64,000 nt of DNA from Bacillus sp. F19. Lineage in GTDB: Bacteria > Bacillota > Bacilli > Bacillales > Bacillaceae. Positions 26,103 through 35,622 of the stretch are shown here, piece by piece. The first letter of the stretch is position 1; each line of letters opens with the position of its first letter. The notes beneath the pieces are model-generated. The model saw only the letters and a program-made list of their open reading frames with translations, was not told the origin of the DNA and did not search any database. The translations under genes were made by a program, and so were the position numbers. The stretch spans positions 1,824,001 to 1,888,000 of the forward strand of contig CP085710.1 of assembly GCA_023823795.1 (NCBI GenBank). The letters are read 5' to 3'.

Positions 26103-27467
26103 ATGCAAAAGAGTACAGATATAAGAGATGCCCTGCAAAAAGATGAGGCATATCTCTGGCATTCTATGAAGCCATTCAATCCTGAGGCGACTATTCTTGC
26201 AGAGGAAGCAAAGGGCGCATGGATCAGTGATGCAAATGGGAAAAAGTATTTAGACGGCATGGCTGGTTTGTGGTGCGTAAATGCAGGCTATGGAAGAACA
26301 GAGCTTGCGGAGGCCGCGTATGAGCAGCTGAAGAAACTTGCTTATTTTCCGCTAACACAAAGTCATCTGCCTGCTATTCAGCTTTCAGAAAAACTGAATG
26401 ACATGCTTGGCGGAGACTATGTCATTTTTTTCTCCAACAGCGGATCTGAGGCAAATGAAACAGCGTTCAAGATTGCCCGCCAATATCATCAGCAAACAGG
26501 CAGCCATGAACGCTATAAAATTATTTCAAGGTACAGAGCCTATCACGGCAATACGATGGGTTCACTTGCTGCAACCGGTCAGGCGCAGAGGAAGTATAAA
26601 TACGAGCCGCTGGCACCGGGATTTATTCATGTACCGCCGCCGGACGTCTACCGTTATCCTGAAGAAGATAATGCAGCAGCGGCTGAACTGAAATCGGTTC
26701 AGGCCATCGATCAGACCATGACCTGGGAGCTAAGCGAAACGGTTGCTGCGATGATAATGGAACCAATTATAACTGGCGGAGGCATTTTGATGCCGCCTGA
26801 GAACTATATGAAAGGTGTAAAGGAAGTGTGTGAAAAGCATGGGGCTTTGCTCATTGTTGACGAGGTCATCTGCGGCTTCGGCAGAACCGGAAAAGCATTC
26901 GGATTCATGAATTACGGAGTGAAGCCGGATATCATTACAATGGCTAAAGGGATCACAAGTGCCTACTTGCCACTCTCCGCTACTGCGGTTAAAAAAGAAA
27001 TCTATGAAGCTTTTAAAGGAACAGAGGAATATGACTATTTCCGCCATGTAAACACATTTGGCGGAAATCCGGCTGCCTGTGCACTTGCCCTGAAGAACAT
27101 CGAAATCTTTGAAAATGAAAAGCTGTTTGAACGATCAAGCGAGGTAGGGGGGCGCATGAAAGCTGAACTCACATCACGTCTCCAGCATAATCCCTATGTT
27201 GGAAATGTAAGAGGGAAAGGGCTCCTGATCGGGATCGAGCTAGTTGAAAATAAAGAGACGAAAAAACCGCTGGATGCGGGACTTGTAAATAAAGTGATTG
27301 CCTCTTGCAAGGAAAAAGGGCTGATCATCGGAAAAAATGGCGCCACTGCAGCAGGCTATAATAACGTACTTGCAATATCCCCTCCTCTTAATCTTGAAGA
27401 AGAGAACGCCTTGTTTATTGTTGATACGGTTGTAGGGGAGCTGAATGGAATAACCGAAACGAATTAA
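26103..27467 (+). CDS. Class III omega-aminotransferase (beta-alanine:pyruvate/2-oxoglutarate type)
   Basis: A 454-residue PLP enzyme of class III. PLP-binding Lys282 lies in TMAKGITSAYLPLSA; others are FFSNSGSEANETAFKIARQYH, LLIVDEVICGFGRTGKAFG and HVNTFGGNPAACALA. It should convert beta-alanine to malonate semialdehyde, feeding the adjacent dehydrogenase. ATG 26103 has AAGGAGG six bases upstream; ATG 26097 touches it. The amino acceptor (pyruvate or 2-oxoglutarate) cannot be read from sequence. It is the last gene of the island and is followed by a strong terminator. Confidence 0.9.
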   Translation: MQKSTDIRDALQKDEAYLWHSMKPFNPEATILAEEAKGAWISDANGKKYLDGMAGLWCVNAGYGRTELAEAAYEQLKKLAYFPLTQSHLPAIQLSEKLNDMLGGDYVIFFSNSGSEANETAFKIARQYHQQTGSHERYKIISRYRAYHGNTMGSLAATGQAQRKYKYEPLAPGFIHVPPPDVYRYPEEDNAAAAELKSVQAIDQTMTWELSETVAAMIMEPIITGGGILMPPENYMKGVKEVCEKHGALLIVDEVICGFGRTGKAFGFMNYGVKPDIITMAKGITSAYLPLSATAVKKEIYEAFKGTEEYDYFRHVNTFGGNPAACALALKNIEIFENEKLFERSSEVGGRMKAELTSRLQHNPYVGNVRGKGLLIGIELVENKETKKPLDAGLVNKVIASCKEKGLIIGKNGATAAGYNNVLAISPPLNLEEENALFIVDTVVGELNGITETN

Positions 27468-27472
27468 ACGGG

Positions 27473-27507
27473 AAAAACAGCGCATAGTTTATTGCGCTGT
27501 TTTTTTG
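27473..27507 (+). terminator. Terminator at the end of the pyrimidine island
   Basis: ACAGCGCA/TGCGCTGT stem with an 8-nt loop, flanked by A5 and T7. Confidence 0.92.
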
Positions 27508-27578
27508 TGATTTCATATCACTTATAAATGCTTAACGAAACACTTACAATCAGTTAAAATGATGATGGAGGTGATAGG

Positions 27579-28334
27579 ATGTACCAAGAAGAACGTTTAC
27601 TGAAAATTCTTCATGCTCTTAATGAAAAGCAAATGCTGTCAAATGATGAAATTTGTGAAATGCTGCATATCTCAAGGGATACTGCGAGAAGAGATATAGT
27701 CAAGCTTGCAGAACAGGGGGCAGCGGTCAGAACACACGGAGGCATCGCACTGCCGATTATAAAAGAAGAAATACAGGCTTATAAAAACCGGCTAACTTCG
27801 TTTTCAAAGGAAAAGCATTTAATAGGCAAATACAGTGCAGGGTTGATTGGAAATCATGATCTCTGTTTCTTTGATGTCTCTACTACAATAAAGTTTTTGT
27901 GTGATCACCTTGAGACGCCTGCAACGATTTATACCCATTCGCTTGATAACGCGGAATCCCTTTCGGAAAATGAGAATGCAGATTTCCATCTGCTGGGCGG
28001 AAGATTAGACAGAACGCATCGTTTTTTCTATGAGCCTGAATTTCGGACGGCAATTGAAAGCATAACTTTTGATAAAGCATTTATCGGGGCCTGTGCCATT
28101 GGCGAAGACGGGATTTACTATGAGACAAAAGAAGACCGGATCATTAAAAAAACGGCTGCGGAACGCTCGAAGCAAGTCTTTTTGCTCGCGGATTACAACA
28201 AATTTAATCAAGAGAGCAAGTATCGTGCTTTTGATTTCTCAATGATTCATGTACTTGTAACGGACCGGAGACCTCCCGCAAAGTTTCAGGAAATCCTAAG
28301 GGAACACAATGTAAAAATTATGATCAGCAAATAA
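27579..28334 (+). CDS. DeoR-family transcriptional regulator
   Basis: A 251-residue regulator. The N-terminal HTH_DeoR is [24 protein letters not shown] with the trailing RTHGG, and a sugar-phosphate-sensing domain follows ([56 protein letters not shown]). Such proteins repress sugar or nucleoside catabolic genes until a phosphorylated sugar binds. The target is unclear; the immediately following gene is maltose O-acetyltransferase. GGAGGTGATAGG precedes ATG 27579. Confidence 0.9.
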   Translation: MYQEERLLKILHALNEKQMLSNDEICEMLHISRDTARRDIVKLAEQGAAVRTHGGIALPIIKEEIQAYKNRLTSFSKEKHLIGKYSAGLIGNHDLCFFDVSTTIKFLCDHLETPATIYTHSLDNAESLSENENADFHLLGGRLDRTHRFFYEPEFRTAIESITFDKAFIGACAIGEDGIYYETKEDRIIKKTAAERSKQVFLLADYNKFNQESKYRAFDFSMIHVLVTDRRPPAKFQEILREHNVKIMISK

Positions 28335-28347
28335 AGGAGCGAAATGG

Positions 28348-28908
28348 ATGAAAACAGAAAAAGAAAAGATGTTAGACGGAGAACTGTATCTTTCAGGAGA
28401 CGAAGAATTAATACGTGAACGTGTTCGTGCCAGAAGATTAACAAGGCTGTTCCACCAGACAATTGAAACGGATGACAATGCTCGAAAAAGCATTCTTAAG
28501 GAATTGTTTGGAACAACAGGAGAAAACATTTATATCGAACCTTCATTCCGCTGCGATTACGGCTCAAACATCCATGTAGGCGAAAATTTCTACGCTAACT
28601 TTGACTGCGTTATTTTGGATGTGTGCAAGGTAACAATCGGAGCCAATTGCATGCTTGCGCCAGGGGTTCACATATATACAGCCGCTCATCCATTAAATGC
28701 TGAGGAAAGAAACAGCGGAGCAGAATTCGGAAAACCTGTTACAATCGGTGACAACGTATGGATCGGCGGAAGAGCGGTCATTAATCCGGGAGTGACCATC
28801 GGAAACAATGCTGTCATTGCATCCGGCGCAGTTGTGACGAAGGACGTCCCTGAGAATGTTGTAGTTGGAGGGAATCCGGCAAGAGTTTTAAAACATATTG
28901 AGAATTGA
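28348..28908 (+). CDS. maa: Maltose/galactoside O-acetyltransferase (Maa type)
   Basis: A 186-residue hexapeptide acetyltransferase. The N-terminal Mac domain ([24 protein letters not shown]) is followed by left-handed beta-helix turns, with catalytic His in [15 protein letters not shown] and the acetyl-CoA loop [19 protein letters not shown]. It acetylates maltose, glucose or related sugars. It starts 13 bases after the DeoR gene and so forms a two-gene unit with it. Terminator follows. Confidence 0.92.
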   Translation: MKTEKEKMLDGELYLSGDEELIRERVRARRLTRLFHQTIETDDNARKSILKELFGTTGENIYIEPSFRCDYGSNIHVGENFYANFDCVILDVCKVTIGANCMLAPGVHIYTAAHPLNAEERNSGAEFGKPVTIGDNVWIGGRAVINPGVTIGNNAVIASGAVVTKDVPENVVVGGNPARVLKHIEN

Positions 28909-28937
28909 AAAAGAGGCCAGCGGGGCCTCTTTTGTTT
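28908..28937 (+). terminator. Terminator after maa
   Basis: AAAAAGAGGCC/GGCCTCTTTTG stem with a short loop; it may also serve the convergent gene. Confidence 0.82.
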
Positions 28938-28952
28938 GGAAATCCCTTATAT

Positions 28953-29363
28953 TTATTCGTAATTAATCTGCCAATGAATTCCGAATTTATCTGTTACTTG
29001 TCCATAAAGCTTGCTCCAGAATGTTTCCTGAAGATCCATGCCTACTGTGCCGCCATCTTTAAGCTGATTAAAAATAGAGGTCAGCTCTTCTATGTTCTTG
29101 TTAACTAATGCAAGTGTGATATTATTCCCTTCAACAAATGGCATTCCAGGAAAGACATCAGAAAACATCACATTGCTTCCATCAATGTTAAGCCTTGTAT
29201 GCATAATCAAATCTTTCGCTTCCTCTGGCAGAGGGTACCCAGGGTTAGGCGGTGTTTCGCCGAACGTCATAAATTTAGGTTCTTCTGTTTTGAAAACCTT
29301 TGCATAAAACTCCACTGCCTCCCGGCAATTACCATTGAAATTAAGGTAAACGTCTACTGACAT
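28953..29363 (-). CDS. PhnB-like VOC protein (3-demethylubiquinone methyltransferase-like fold)
   Basis: A 136-residue VOC protein of the PhnB/YdcJ kind: SVDVYLNFNGNCREAVEFYAKVF, DLIMHTRLNIDGSNVMFSDVFPG, FWSKLYGQVTDKFGIHWQIN. Known members bind small ligands; no reaction is proven. ATG 29363 follows TAGGAG; the longer frame upstream to 29537 lacks a site and is AT-rich intergenic sequence. Single gene, convergent with maa. Confidence 0.85.
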   Translation of the reverse strand: MSVDVYLNFNGNCREAVEFYAKVFKTEEPKFMTFGETPPNPGYPLPEEAKDLIMHTRLNIDGSNVMFSDVFPGMPFVEGNNITLALVNKNIEELTSIFNQLKDGGTVGMDLQETFWSKLYGQVTDKFGIHWQINYE

Positions 29364-29650
29364 TTGAATCACTCCTACAATTAAGATTTTTTTGCTGGCA
29401 ATATTTATCATCTTATCATTTTTCTGGTTTAAAACAAATTCTCCCAAAGGAAATTTAATGAAGCTGTAACTTTTAACATAATGAAAAAGGTTCCATAGCA
29501 TTTCTTGCTGATTTGTAATAATAAAAGCATGTATCATCCCTTGTGAAAACTGCTAACCAAACATTCAGACTTCAAGATTCTAACAATAATATGATACGAT
29601 GGATGTGAAATCTGCTCAGAAGTTTAAGAATTATAAGAGGAGTGATCTGG

Positions 29651-29822
29651 ATGGCAGCAAATAAACGCTTTGAAGTAACTCAGTTTCAAGGGACACTCGA
29701 TGTAATCAGGGTCATCAAGGACACGGAAACAGGTGTTCAGGTACCTGCAGACGATCTCTGGCGGCGGAGTAGGGATTACCTTGCTTGTTGATGCTGAAGG
29801 CAAGCCATCGCTTGATAAATAA
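29651..29822 (+). pseudogene. Small DUF6440-like gene with a +1 frameshift
   Basis: ATG 29651, preceded by AGAGGAGTGA, encodes ANKRFEVTQFQGTLDVIRVI and KDTETGVQ, then goes out of frame. Removing one G at 29741 restores YLQTISGGGVGITLLVDAEG and KPSLDK with stop TAA at 29820-29822, matching my recollection of DUF6440 proteins (about 57 residues). As read, the frame ends early at 46 residues. The restored stop is one base before the grpB ATG, so the pair would be translationally coupled. Either a true mutation or a sequencing error. Confidence 0.8.
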
Positions 29823-29823
29823 G

Positions 29824-30399
29824 ATGAAGATCCATCTATCTGAATATAACCCTGACTGGAAAATGCAATTCCGCCTGCACGAGAAGAGACTGAAAATTGC
29901 CTTTAAAGATCGTTCTATAAAAATTGAACATATCGGAAGCACCTCTGTTGAAGGACTTTCTGCAAAGCCGGTCATTGATATTTTAATTGGCGTGCCGTCC
30001 ATTGAAAAGCTGTCTGGTGCAGTTGAGGCTTTAGCTGATTCCTCCTATATTTATAAAAAGGTTTACGACGAAGCTTTGCCTTTCAGACGATTTTTTATCG
30101 GGGTAAAAGAAGAATATCTGCATCTTTATCCAAATATTATTGAAAAAGAAGAAGTAAACATTCCGCATGGCCACCGAACTGCTCACATACATACAGTGCC
30201 CGTAACCCATCAATGGTGGGAGGATCATCTCCTTTTCCGTGATCATCTTCGCACGCATCCTGAAGATCGTGTGATGTATGAGGCTGTAAAGCAGAACCTT
30301 TCAAAGAAGGATTGGAAAACAGGAAATGAATATGCAGATGCAAAGACGGAGTGTGTCTTGCAGATTTTGAATAAAGCTAAACGAAATCACAATAATTAG
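29824..30399 (+). CDS. GrpB family nucleotidyltransferase-like protein
   Basis: A 191-residue GrpB/UPF0157 protein: HLSEYNPDWKMQF, KIEHIGSTSVEGLSAKPVIDILIGV (nucleotidyltransferase-like GS...D.D core) and LLFRDHLRTHPEDRVMYEAVK. A nucleotidyltransferase fold protein of unclear substrate; it is unrelated to the GrpE heat-shock factor. ATG 29824 lacks a good ribosome binding site, which fits coupling to the preceding small frame. Followed 13 bases later by a flavin reductase gene. Confidence 0.85.
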   Translation: MKIHLSEYNPDWKMQFRLHEKRLKIAFKDRSIKIEHIGSTSVEGLSAKPVIDILIGVPSIEKLSGAVEALADSSYIYKKVYDEALPFRRFFIGVKEEYLHLYPNIIEKEEVNIPHGHRTAHIHTVPVTHQWWEDHLLFRDHLRTHPEDRVMYEAVKQNLSKKDWKTGNEYADAKTECVLQILNKAKRNHNN

Positions 30400-30412
30400 A
30401 GGAAGTGTCAGA

Positions 30413-30961
30413 ATGAACGTTTTAGCCATCTATGGCAGCAGCCGCGAGAATGGAAACTCTGAGAAATTAGCAAGTTACTTGCTAAAAGATATCAATCATA
30501 CTCCAGTACATCTCAGGGAAATGACAATAAAGCCTATTACTGATCAGCGGCATGATCTAAATGGTTTTCAGCCAGTGGAAGATGATTTTAATGAACTGAT
30601 TGAAGTTTTTCTAAAAGCAGATGCTGTTGTGTTTGTAACCCCGCTATATTGGTACGGCATGTCAGGAGCAATGAAGGATTTCTTTGATCGCTGGTCACAG
30701 GCTCTGAGAGATGAACGGTTTTCTTTTAAAGAAAACGCAAAAGATAAGAAAGCATATGTAATCATTGCTGGCGGAGACTCGCCTAAGATCAAGGCGTTGC
30801 CGCTCATACAGCAATTTCAGTACATTTTTGACTTTGTCGGCATGAAACTTGAAGGATATGTGATAGGCGAGGCAAATGCACCCGGGGATATTGAAAAAGA
30901 TACAAAAGCGATTTCCGAAGCAGTGGTCATGAATGACTGGCTCAAACATAATAATAGATAG
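30413..30961 (+). CDS. NADPH-dependent FMN reductase / flavodoxin-like NAD(P)H oxidoreductase
   Basis: A 182-residue flavodoxin-like fold enzyme. FMN phosphate loop is IYGSSRENGNSEKLASYLL; the flavin-side loop is VVFVTPLYWYGMSGAMKDFFDRWSQ. It resembles YwqN-type or azoreductase-like iron/quinone/azo reductases. GGAAGTG precedes ATG 30413, which overlaps no gene but closely follows grpB. Physiological acceptor unknown. Confidence 0.88.
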   Translation: MNVLAIYGSSRENGNSEKLASYLLKDINHTPVHLREMTIKPITDQRHDLNGFQPVEDDFNELIEVFLKADAVVFVTPLYWYGMSGAMKDFFDRWSQALRDERFSFKENAKDKKAYVIIAGGDSPKIKALPLIQQFQYIFDFVGMKLEGYVIGEANAPGDIEKDTKAISEAVVMNDWLKHNNR

Positions 30962-30970
30962 TGTGTTTTT

Positions 30971-31002
30971 AAAGCATGGATCATAGATTCCATGTTTTTT
31001 TA
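30971..31002 (+). terminator. Terminator after the FMN reductase gene
   Basis: CATGGA/TCCATG stem, 8-nt loop, T7 tail. A separate dyad GTTCTCAG/CTGAGAAC follows at 31004-31027. Confidence 0.82.
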
Positions 31003-31189
31003 TGTTCTCAGCCCTATGACTGAGAACCCTCATTATAAGGAAGGAGTCTGAATTCATTAATTAGCATTAATTTTATAAAAATTGCGTAAAATGACTAGAA
31101 ATATATTTCGAAAGCCGATATATTAAGTAATACGTTGTAAATATTTTGAAAGTTGAAGAAAACAGCAAAGGCCAAAGGAGGGATTTTCA

Positions 31190-32944
31190 TTGGAAACATT
31201 TAAAAAACTAAGGGCCTTTTATATGCCTTACAAAAATGATTTTTTGTGGTCAATGGGTTTTTTGCTCATCATGACAGCCATCACAGTTGTGTATCCGATG
31301 GTGCTGCAGTTTACGATTGATGATGTCGTATTAAATGAACAGTTTTCTCTTGTGCCATGGATCGCGCTCGGGTTTGTCGGCATTATGACGGTAAAGGGAG
31401 TTGCGACTTATTTTCACCAGTATTTAGGGGATATGTTTGGGATAAAATCTGTATACAGAATGAGAAATGAGCTTTACGAAAAGCTTCAGCGCCTCCCTTT
31501 TCGCTATTATGACAATGCAAAAACAGGAGACTTGATGTCAAGGCTGACAGCAGATGTGGAAGGATTTCGTTTTTTCCTGTCATTTGGGATTGCGGAGTTA
31601 ATCCGCTTCATTATTCTGATAGTCATCAGTCTTTGCGTCATGTTCTATTATTCGGTTCCGCTGACATTCGTTACGATTGCAGCTCTGCCGTTTTTGGCCG
31701 TCGCCGTTTACCGGTTTGACAAGCGGGTGCACCCTTCCTTCAGAAGCATTCGTAAGTCTTTTGGGAAACTGAATACAAATGTTCAGGAAAATATCAGCGG
31801 CATTCATACCGTAAAATCATTATCCAGAGAGGATTTTGAAATTTCAAAGTTTAATTCCTCAAACAACGATTACAAACAGAAGTATTTAGATACATCCAAT
31901 GTATGGGCTAAATATTTTCCGCTAATGGAGTTCATCGGAAATATTTCAGTAGTTGCTTTGCTTGCTTTCGGCGGATATATGGTGATTAACGGCAGTCTTA
32001 AACCAGGTGAGCTTGTAGCTTTTTACAGCCTTGTCTGGTATATCATGTGGCCAATTATGAACTTGGGATTTGTCATCAACCTGTTCTCTCAGTCAAAAGC
32101 TTCCGGCGAGCGGCTGCTTGAAATTTTGGAAGCGGATGAAGAAATCAGTGATGCCGATCGTGATTTGTCCGCGGACAAATTATCGGGTCATGTCACATTT
32201 AAAAATGTTTCGCTTAAATACAATGATGAAGATGTGCCGGCATTAACAAATGTGTCATTTGATGCGCCTCCTGGAAAAACGATTGGACTGATTGGAGCCA
32301 CAGGTTCAGGGAAAACAACCGTCACCCAATTAATGACGCGTTTCTATGAACCGACATCAGGCCAGATCCTGCTTGATGGAAAGGATATTAAAGATCATTC
32401 TTTAAAATCCCTGAGAGGAAGTATTGGTGTTGTTCTTCAGGAATCCTTCCTTTTTTCAACAACAATTAAATCAAATATTGCCTATGGAAAGCCAAATGCA
32501 ACAATAGATGAAATCATCGATGCAGCGAAACGCGCTCAGGCACATGAATTTATTATGGAACTTCCTGAAGGGTATGACACAATGCTTGGAGAACGGGGCA
32601 TGGGTCTATCAGGAGGACAAAAGCAAAGAATTTCCATTGCACGCGCCATTTGTGTTGATCCAAGCATTCTGATTTTGGATGATTCAACTAGCGCCGTTGA
32701 TATGGATACTGAGTTCCGTATTCAGAAAGATTTAAAAGCGGTGATGAAGGATCGTACGACTATTATTATTGCTCACCGGATTTCATCTTTAAAGCACGCA
32801 GATGAAATCATCGTGCTTCAGGATGGCGAGGTAGCCGAAAGAGGAACACACGAACAGCTGCTTCATACAGACGGTTCTTACAAACGAATTTATGACATTC
32901 AATATAAAGACCAAAAAGCTGTTGTACAGTCAAATGCAGGGTAG
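31190..32944 (+). CDS. yknU: Heterodimeric ABC exporter subunit YknU
   Basis: A 584-residue half-transporter. Six TM helices (about 1-320) with the exporter membrane domain are followed by an ABC ATPase: Walker A LIGATGSGKTT, Q-loop VVLQESFLFS, signature LSGGQKQRISIARAI, Walker B ILILDDSTSAVD (Asp in place of the catalytic Glu, giving a degenerate site). The H-loop is IIIAHRISS. TTG 31190 follows AAAGGAGGG. Lengths and order match B. subtilis yknU-yknV, a probable drug or lipid exporter. The degenerate Walker B is typical of one half of heterodimeric exporters. Confidence 0.9.
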   Translation: METFKKLRAFYMPYKNDFLWSMGFLLIMTAITVVYPMVLQFTIDDVVLNEQFSLVPWIALGFVGIMTVKGVATYFHQYLGDMFGIKSVYRMRNELYEKLQRLPFRYYDNAKTGDLMSRLTADVEGFRFFLSFGIAELIRFIILIVISLCVMFYYSVPLTFVTIAALPFLAVAVYRFDKRVHPSFRSIRKSFGKLNTNVQENISGIHTVKSLSREDFEISKFNSSNNDYKQKYLDTSNVWAKYFPLMEFIGNISVVALLAFGGYMVINGSLKPGELVAFYSLVWYIMWPIMNLGFVINLFSQSKASGERLLEILEADEEISDADRDLSADKLSGHVTFKNVSLKYNDEDVPALTNVSFDAPPGKTIGLIGATGSGKTTVTQLMTRFYEPTSGQILLDGKDIKDHSLKSLRGSIGVVLQESFLFSTTIKSNIAYGKPNATIDEIIDAAKRAQAHEFIMELPEGYDTMLGERGMGLSGGQKQRISIARAICVDPSILILDDSTSAVDMDTEFRIQKDLKAVMKDRTTIIIAHRISSLKHADEIIVLQDGEVAERGTHEQLLHTDGSYKRIYDIQYKDQKAVVQSNAG

Positions 32945-32953
32945 GTGAAAAAG

Positions 32954-34774
32954 ATGCAAAAGAAAGAAAAACAGGATTTAATTAAGCAGAGGTTCTACTA
33001 CTCTACAGATCAAATCATAGAAAAACCTTTTAACTGGAAACAGATGGGGAGGCTAATGAGGTATATTAAGCCGTATTCGAAAAACCTTTTGCCCCTCTCA
33101 TTTCTTACCGTTATTTTAACGACCATTGTCCGTTTGATTGTGCCGATTTTAATCGGTGTATACACGCTTGATAAAGCAATCGTTCAAAAGGATCTAGATC
33201 TGCTTTGGGTGCTGGTAGGGTCCATTTTTGGGCTTTACCTCGTTTCTTATGTGGCCAATACTCTCAGGATCAGGTGGATGAACATGCTTGGGCAAAATGT
33301 GATTTATGATTTGCGCAAGCATTTGTTTACACATGTGCAATCTCTGTCCCACCGCTTTTTTGATTCCAGATCAGCAGGATCCATTCTCGTTCGGATCATG
33401 AATGACATTAACTCTCTTCAGGAGCTTTTTACAAGCGGGGTTATCAATCTATTAATGGATTTCCTGCTTCTGATCGGCGTTATCGTTATTCTGTTTACAA
33501 TCAGTCCGCCGCTTGCTCTTGCGATCATGATTATCCTGCCGGTCATGTTTTTTATCTCAACAAGCCTGCGAAAAAAAATCCGGAGATCATGGCAAACGGT
33601 ACGTCTGAAGCAGTCCATGCTGAATTCACATTTAAATGAAAGCATACAGGGCATCCGGGTTACTCAAGCATACACACAGGAAAAGGAAAACATCCAATTC
33701 TTTGATGGCATCAATACGGAAAACTTCAGCAGCTGGCAGGATGCTACTCAGAAAAATGCCGTGTTCCGTCCATTCGTTGAAATGACAAATGCCATCGGAA
33801 CAGCTATCCTTATTTGGTTCGGTGCCTCATTAATTGCAAATGAATCGATTACTATTGGTGAGTTTGTTTCATTTGCTTTTTATCTGGGAATGTTTTGGGA
33901 GCCGATTTCAAGGCTTGGCCAAGTGTATAATCAGCTTCTGATGGGGATGGCATCATCTGAAAGGATATTTGAATTTTTAGATGAAAAGCCAATTGTATCA
34001 GAATCCGATGATCCGGTCGTTCTTTTAGATATGAAGGGGGATATCGAATTTGATAAAGTCGAATTCTCCTATGATGGAAACCGCAAAGCATTAAAAGGGG
34101 TATCACTTCAAATCGCGTCTGGTCAAACTGTTGCACTTGTAGGCCATACAGGTTCAGGAAAAACAACGATTGCTAATTTAATCAGCCGCTTTTACGATGC
34201 AACAGGCGGCGAGGTAAAGATAGACGGCTATAACATCCGGGATTTATCAATTGGAAGCCTGCGGTCACAAATCAGTGTAGTCTTGCAGGATACTTTTATC
34301 TTCTCGGGAACGATCATGGAAAATATCCGTTTCGGCAGACCTGATGCAACAGACGAAGAAGTCTTTGCAGCAGCTGAAGCTGTCGGGGCAGATGAATTTA
34401 TTAAAGATTTAGTAAATGGCTATGAGACAGAGGTTGAAGAACGCGGCAACGTTTTATCTGTTGGGGAAAGACAGCTTCTCTCCTTTGCAAGAGCCATTCT
34501 GGCGGATCCAAAAATATTAATTTTGGATGAGGCAACAGCAAGTATCGATACAGAATCAGAAGTGAAAATCCAGCAGGCATTAAAAACGCTTTTAAAAGGA
34601 AGAACCGCGATTATGATTGCCCATCGCTTATCAACCATTCGCGAGGCAGACAATATCATTGTACTCGATCACGGGAATATCATGGAGCAGGGAAGTCACG
34701 GAGAGCTTATGAAGCAGCAGGGAATCTACTTTGAGCTTGTGAAGGCTCAATTCAGAATGCTTGATGCAGGGTAA
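32954..34774 (+). CDS. yknV: Heterodimeric ABC exporter subunit YknV
   Basis: A 606-residue half-transporter paired with YknU. It has an N-terminal cytosolic stretch, six TM helices and an ATPase with Walker A LVGHTGSGKTT, Q-loop VVLQDTFIFSG, a substituted signature LSVGERQLLSFARAI and canonical Walker B ILILDEATASID. ATG 32954 is nine bases after the yknU stop; the GTG at 32945 directly follows the stop and is less likely. The consensus catalytic Glu here complements the Asp in YknU, so ATP hydrolysis occurs mainly at one composite site. Confidence 0.9.
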   Translation: MQKKEKQDLIKQRFYYSTDQIIEKPFNWKQMGRLMRYIKPYSKNLLPLSFLTVILTTIVRLIVPILIGVYTLDKAIVQKDLDLLWVLVGSIFGLYLVSYVANTLRIRWMNMLGQNVIYDLRKHLFTHVQSLSHRFFDSRSAGSILVRIMNDINSLQELFTSGVINLLMDFLLLIGVIVILFTISPPLALAIMIILPVMFFISTSLRKKIRRSWQTVRLKQSMLNSHLNESIQGIRVTQAYTQEKENIQFFDGINTENFSSWQDATQKNAVFRPFVEMTNAIGTAILIWFGASLIANESITIGEFVSFAFYLGMFWEPISRLGQVYNQLLMGMASSERIFEFLDEKPIVSESDDPVVLLDMKGDIEFDKVEFSYDGNRKALKGVSLQIASGQTVALVGHTGSGKTTIANLISRFYDATGGEVKIDGYNIRDLSIGSLRSQISVVLQDTFIFSGTIMENIRFGRPDATDEEVFAAAEAVGADEFIKDLVNGYETEVEERGNVLSVGERQLLSFARAILADPKILILDEATASIDTESEVKIQQALKTLLKGRTAIMIAHRLSTIREADNIIVLDHGNIMEQGSHGELMKQQGIYFELVKAQFRMLDAG

Positions 34775-34778
34775 GAAC

Positions 34779-34810
34779 AAAGAGCCAATCAATTGCGGTT
34801 GGCTCTTTTT
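34779..34810 (+). terminator. Terminator after yknV
   Basis: AAAGAGCCAA/TTGGCTCTTT perfect stem with a 10-nt loop and T5 tail. Confidence 0.9.
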
Positions 34811-34850
34811 AATGCTTTGAATAAATATATTCAAAGAATAATAGAAATTG

Positions 34851-34876
34851 TGAAACCTATTTTTATAAAAATCGTA
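34851..34876 (+). promoter_or_regulatory. SigW promoter for yknWXYZ
   Basis: TGAAAC (34851-34856), exactly 16 bases, then CGTA (34873-34876): a perfect match to the SigW consensus. It lies 38 bases before yknW. B. subtilis yknWXYZ is known to be in the SigW envelope-stress regulon. Confidence 0.88.
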
Positions 34877-34914
34877 TTACTTACAGAATTTATAAAATTG
34901 GAGGTAATTGGATT

Positions 34915-35622
34915 ATGGAACAGCAAACAAATCCGGCAGTAGAAGGAAACGCGCCGCAGCCGCCAAAACCGTCCTTATTCGGAATGATTATGAACCCGGG
35001 GGAGCAGTTTGAACGTATTCGTCAAAATCCTAAAGTGCTTGTGGGATTTCTTCTTGTCACGCTGATGGTATTGGCGGGGACATTTCTATCATTTGTCTAT
35101 AGTGCTGAACTTACAGGGGAGTTAACTTCAGAGCTTGGGGTAACAGAAGAAGAAGCGGCCATCTTTGGCACAATTATGGGAATTGTTTCAATCGTTGCCG
35201 GAGGGATAGGAGGCATTATCGTTCTTTTGATAATGGCAGCTATTACTTTGGCTATTACGAAAATGGTTGGTTCTGCCGTTAAATTCAACCAAATTCTTTC
35301 CATGACGATTTACATCGCATTTGTCACATCTATCGGAACGCTTTTAAACGGTCTTATTGCATTTTTAGTAAAAGAAGAAAATTATATTAATTCATACACT
35401 AGCTTAAACAGCATTGTTGGTGCTGAGGGCGGCTTAGGCGGATTGCTCATGACGTTTGAAGTTTTCACGATTTGGGAAACGATTTTGACGGCAATCGGCC
35501 TTCAGCGTGTTGCAGGGTTATCTAAAGCAGCAGCCTGGACAATAGCAATCGTTTTCTTCATCATCGGCGCGGTATTAGCCGCTGCTGGAGGGGGGCTTGA
35601 AGGGAAGTTCCCTGCAGCATGA
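34915..35622 (+). CDS. yknW: YknW, YIP1-family membrane protein
   Basis: A 235-residue protein with a cytosolic N terminus and about five TM helices; the Yip1 motif region begins FGMIMNPGEQFERIRQNPKVLVGFLL. In B. subtilis YknW works with the YknXYZ pump that protects against the SdpC killing toxin, and is needed for assembly of the complex. TTGGAGG precedes ATG 34915. Its stop codon overlaps an ATG (ATGA, 35619-35622) that is probably the ancestral yknX start. Confidence 0.9.
   Translation: MEQQTNPAVEGNAPQPPKPSLFGMIMNPGEQFERIRQNPKVLVGFLLVTLMVLAGTFLSFVYSAELTGELTSELGVTEEEAAIFGTIMGIVSIVAGGIGGIIVLLIMAAITLAITKMVGSAVKFNQILSMTIYIAFVTSIGTLLNGLIAFLVKEENYINSYTSLNSIVGAEGGLGGLLMTFEVFTIWETILTAIGLQRVAGLSKAAAWTIAIVFFIIGAVLAAAGGGLEGKFPAA

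Noticed and set aside
28953-29537. Longer start for the PhnB-like gene
   Set aside because: The extra 58 residues come from AT-rich spacer; ATG 29363 has a ribosome site and matches the family start.
30031-30343. Antisense frames within grpB
   Set aside because: Shadows of a conserved gene.
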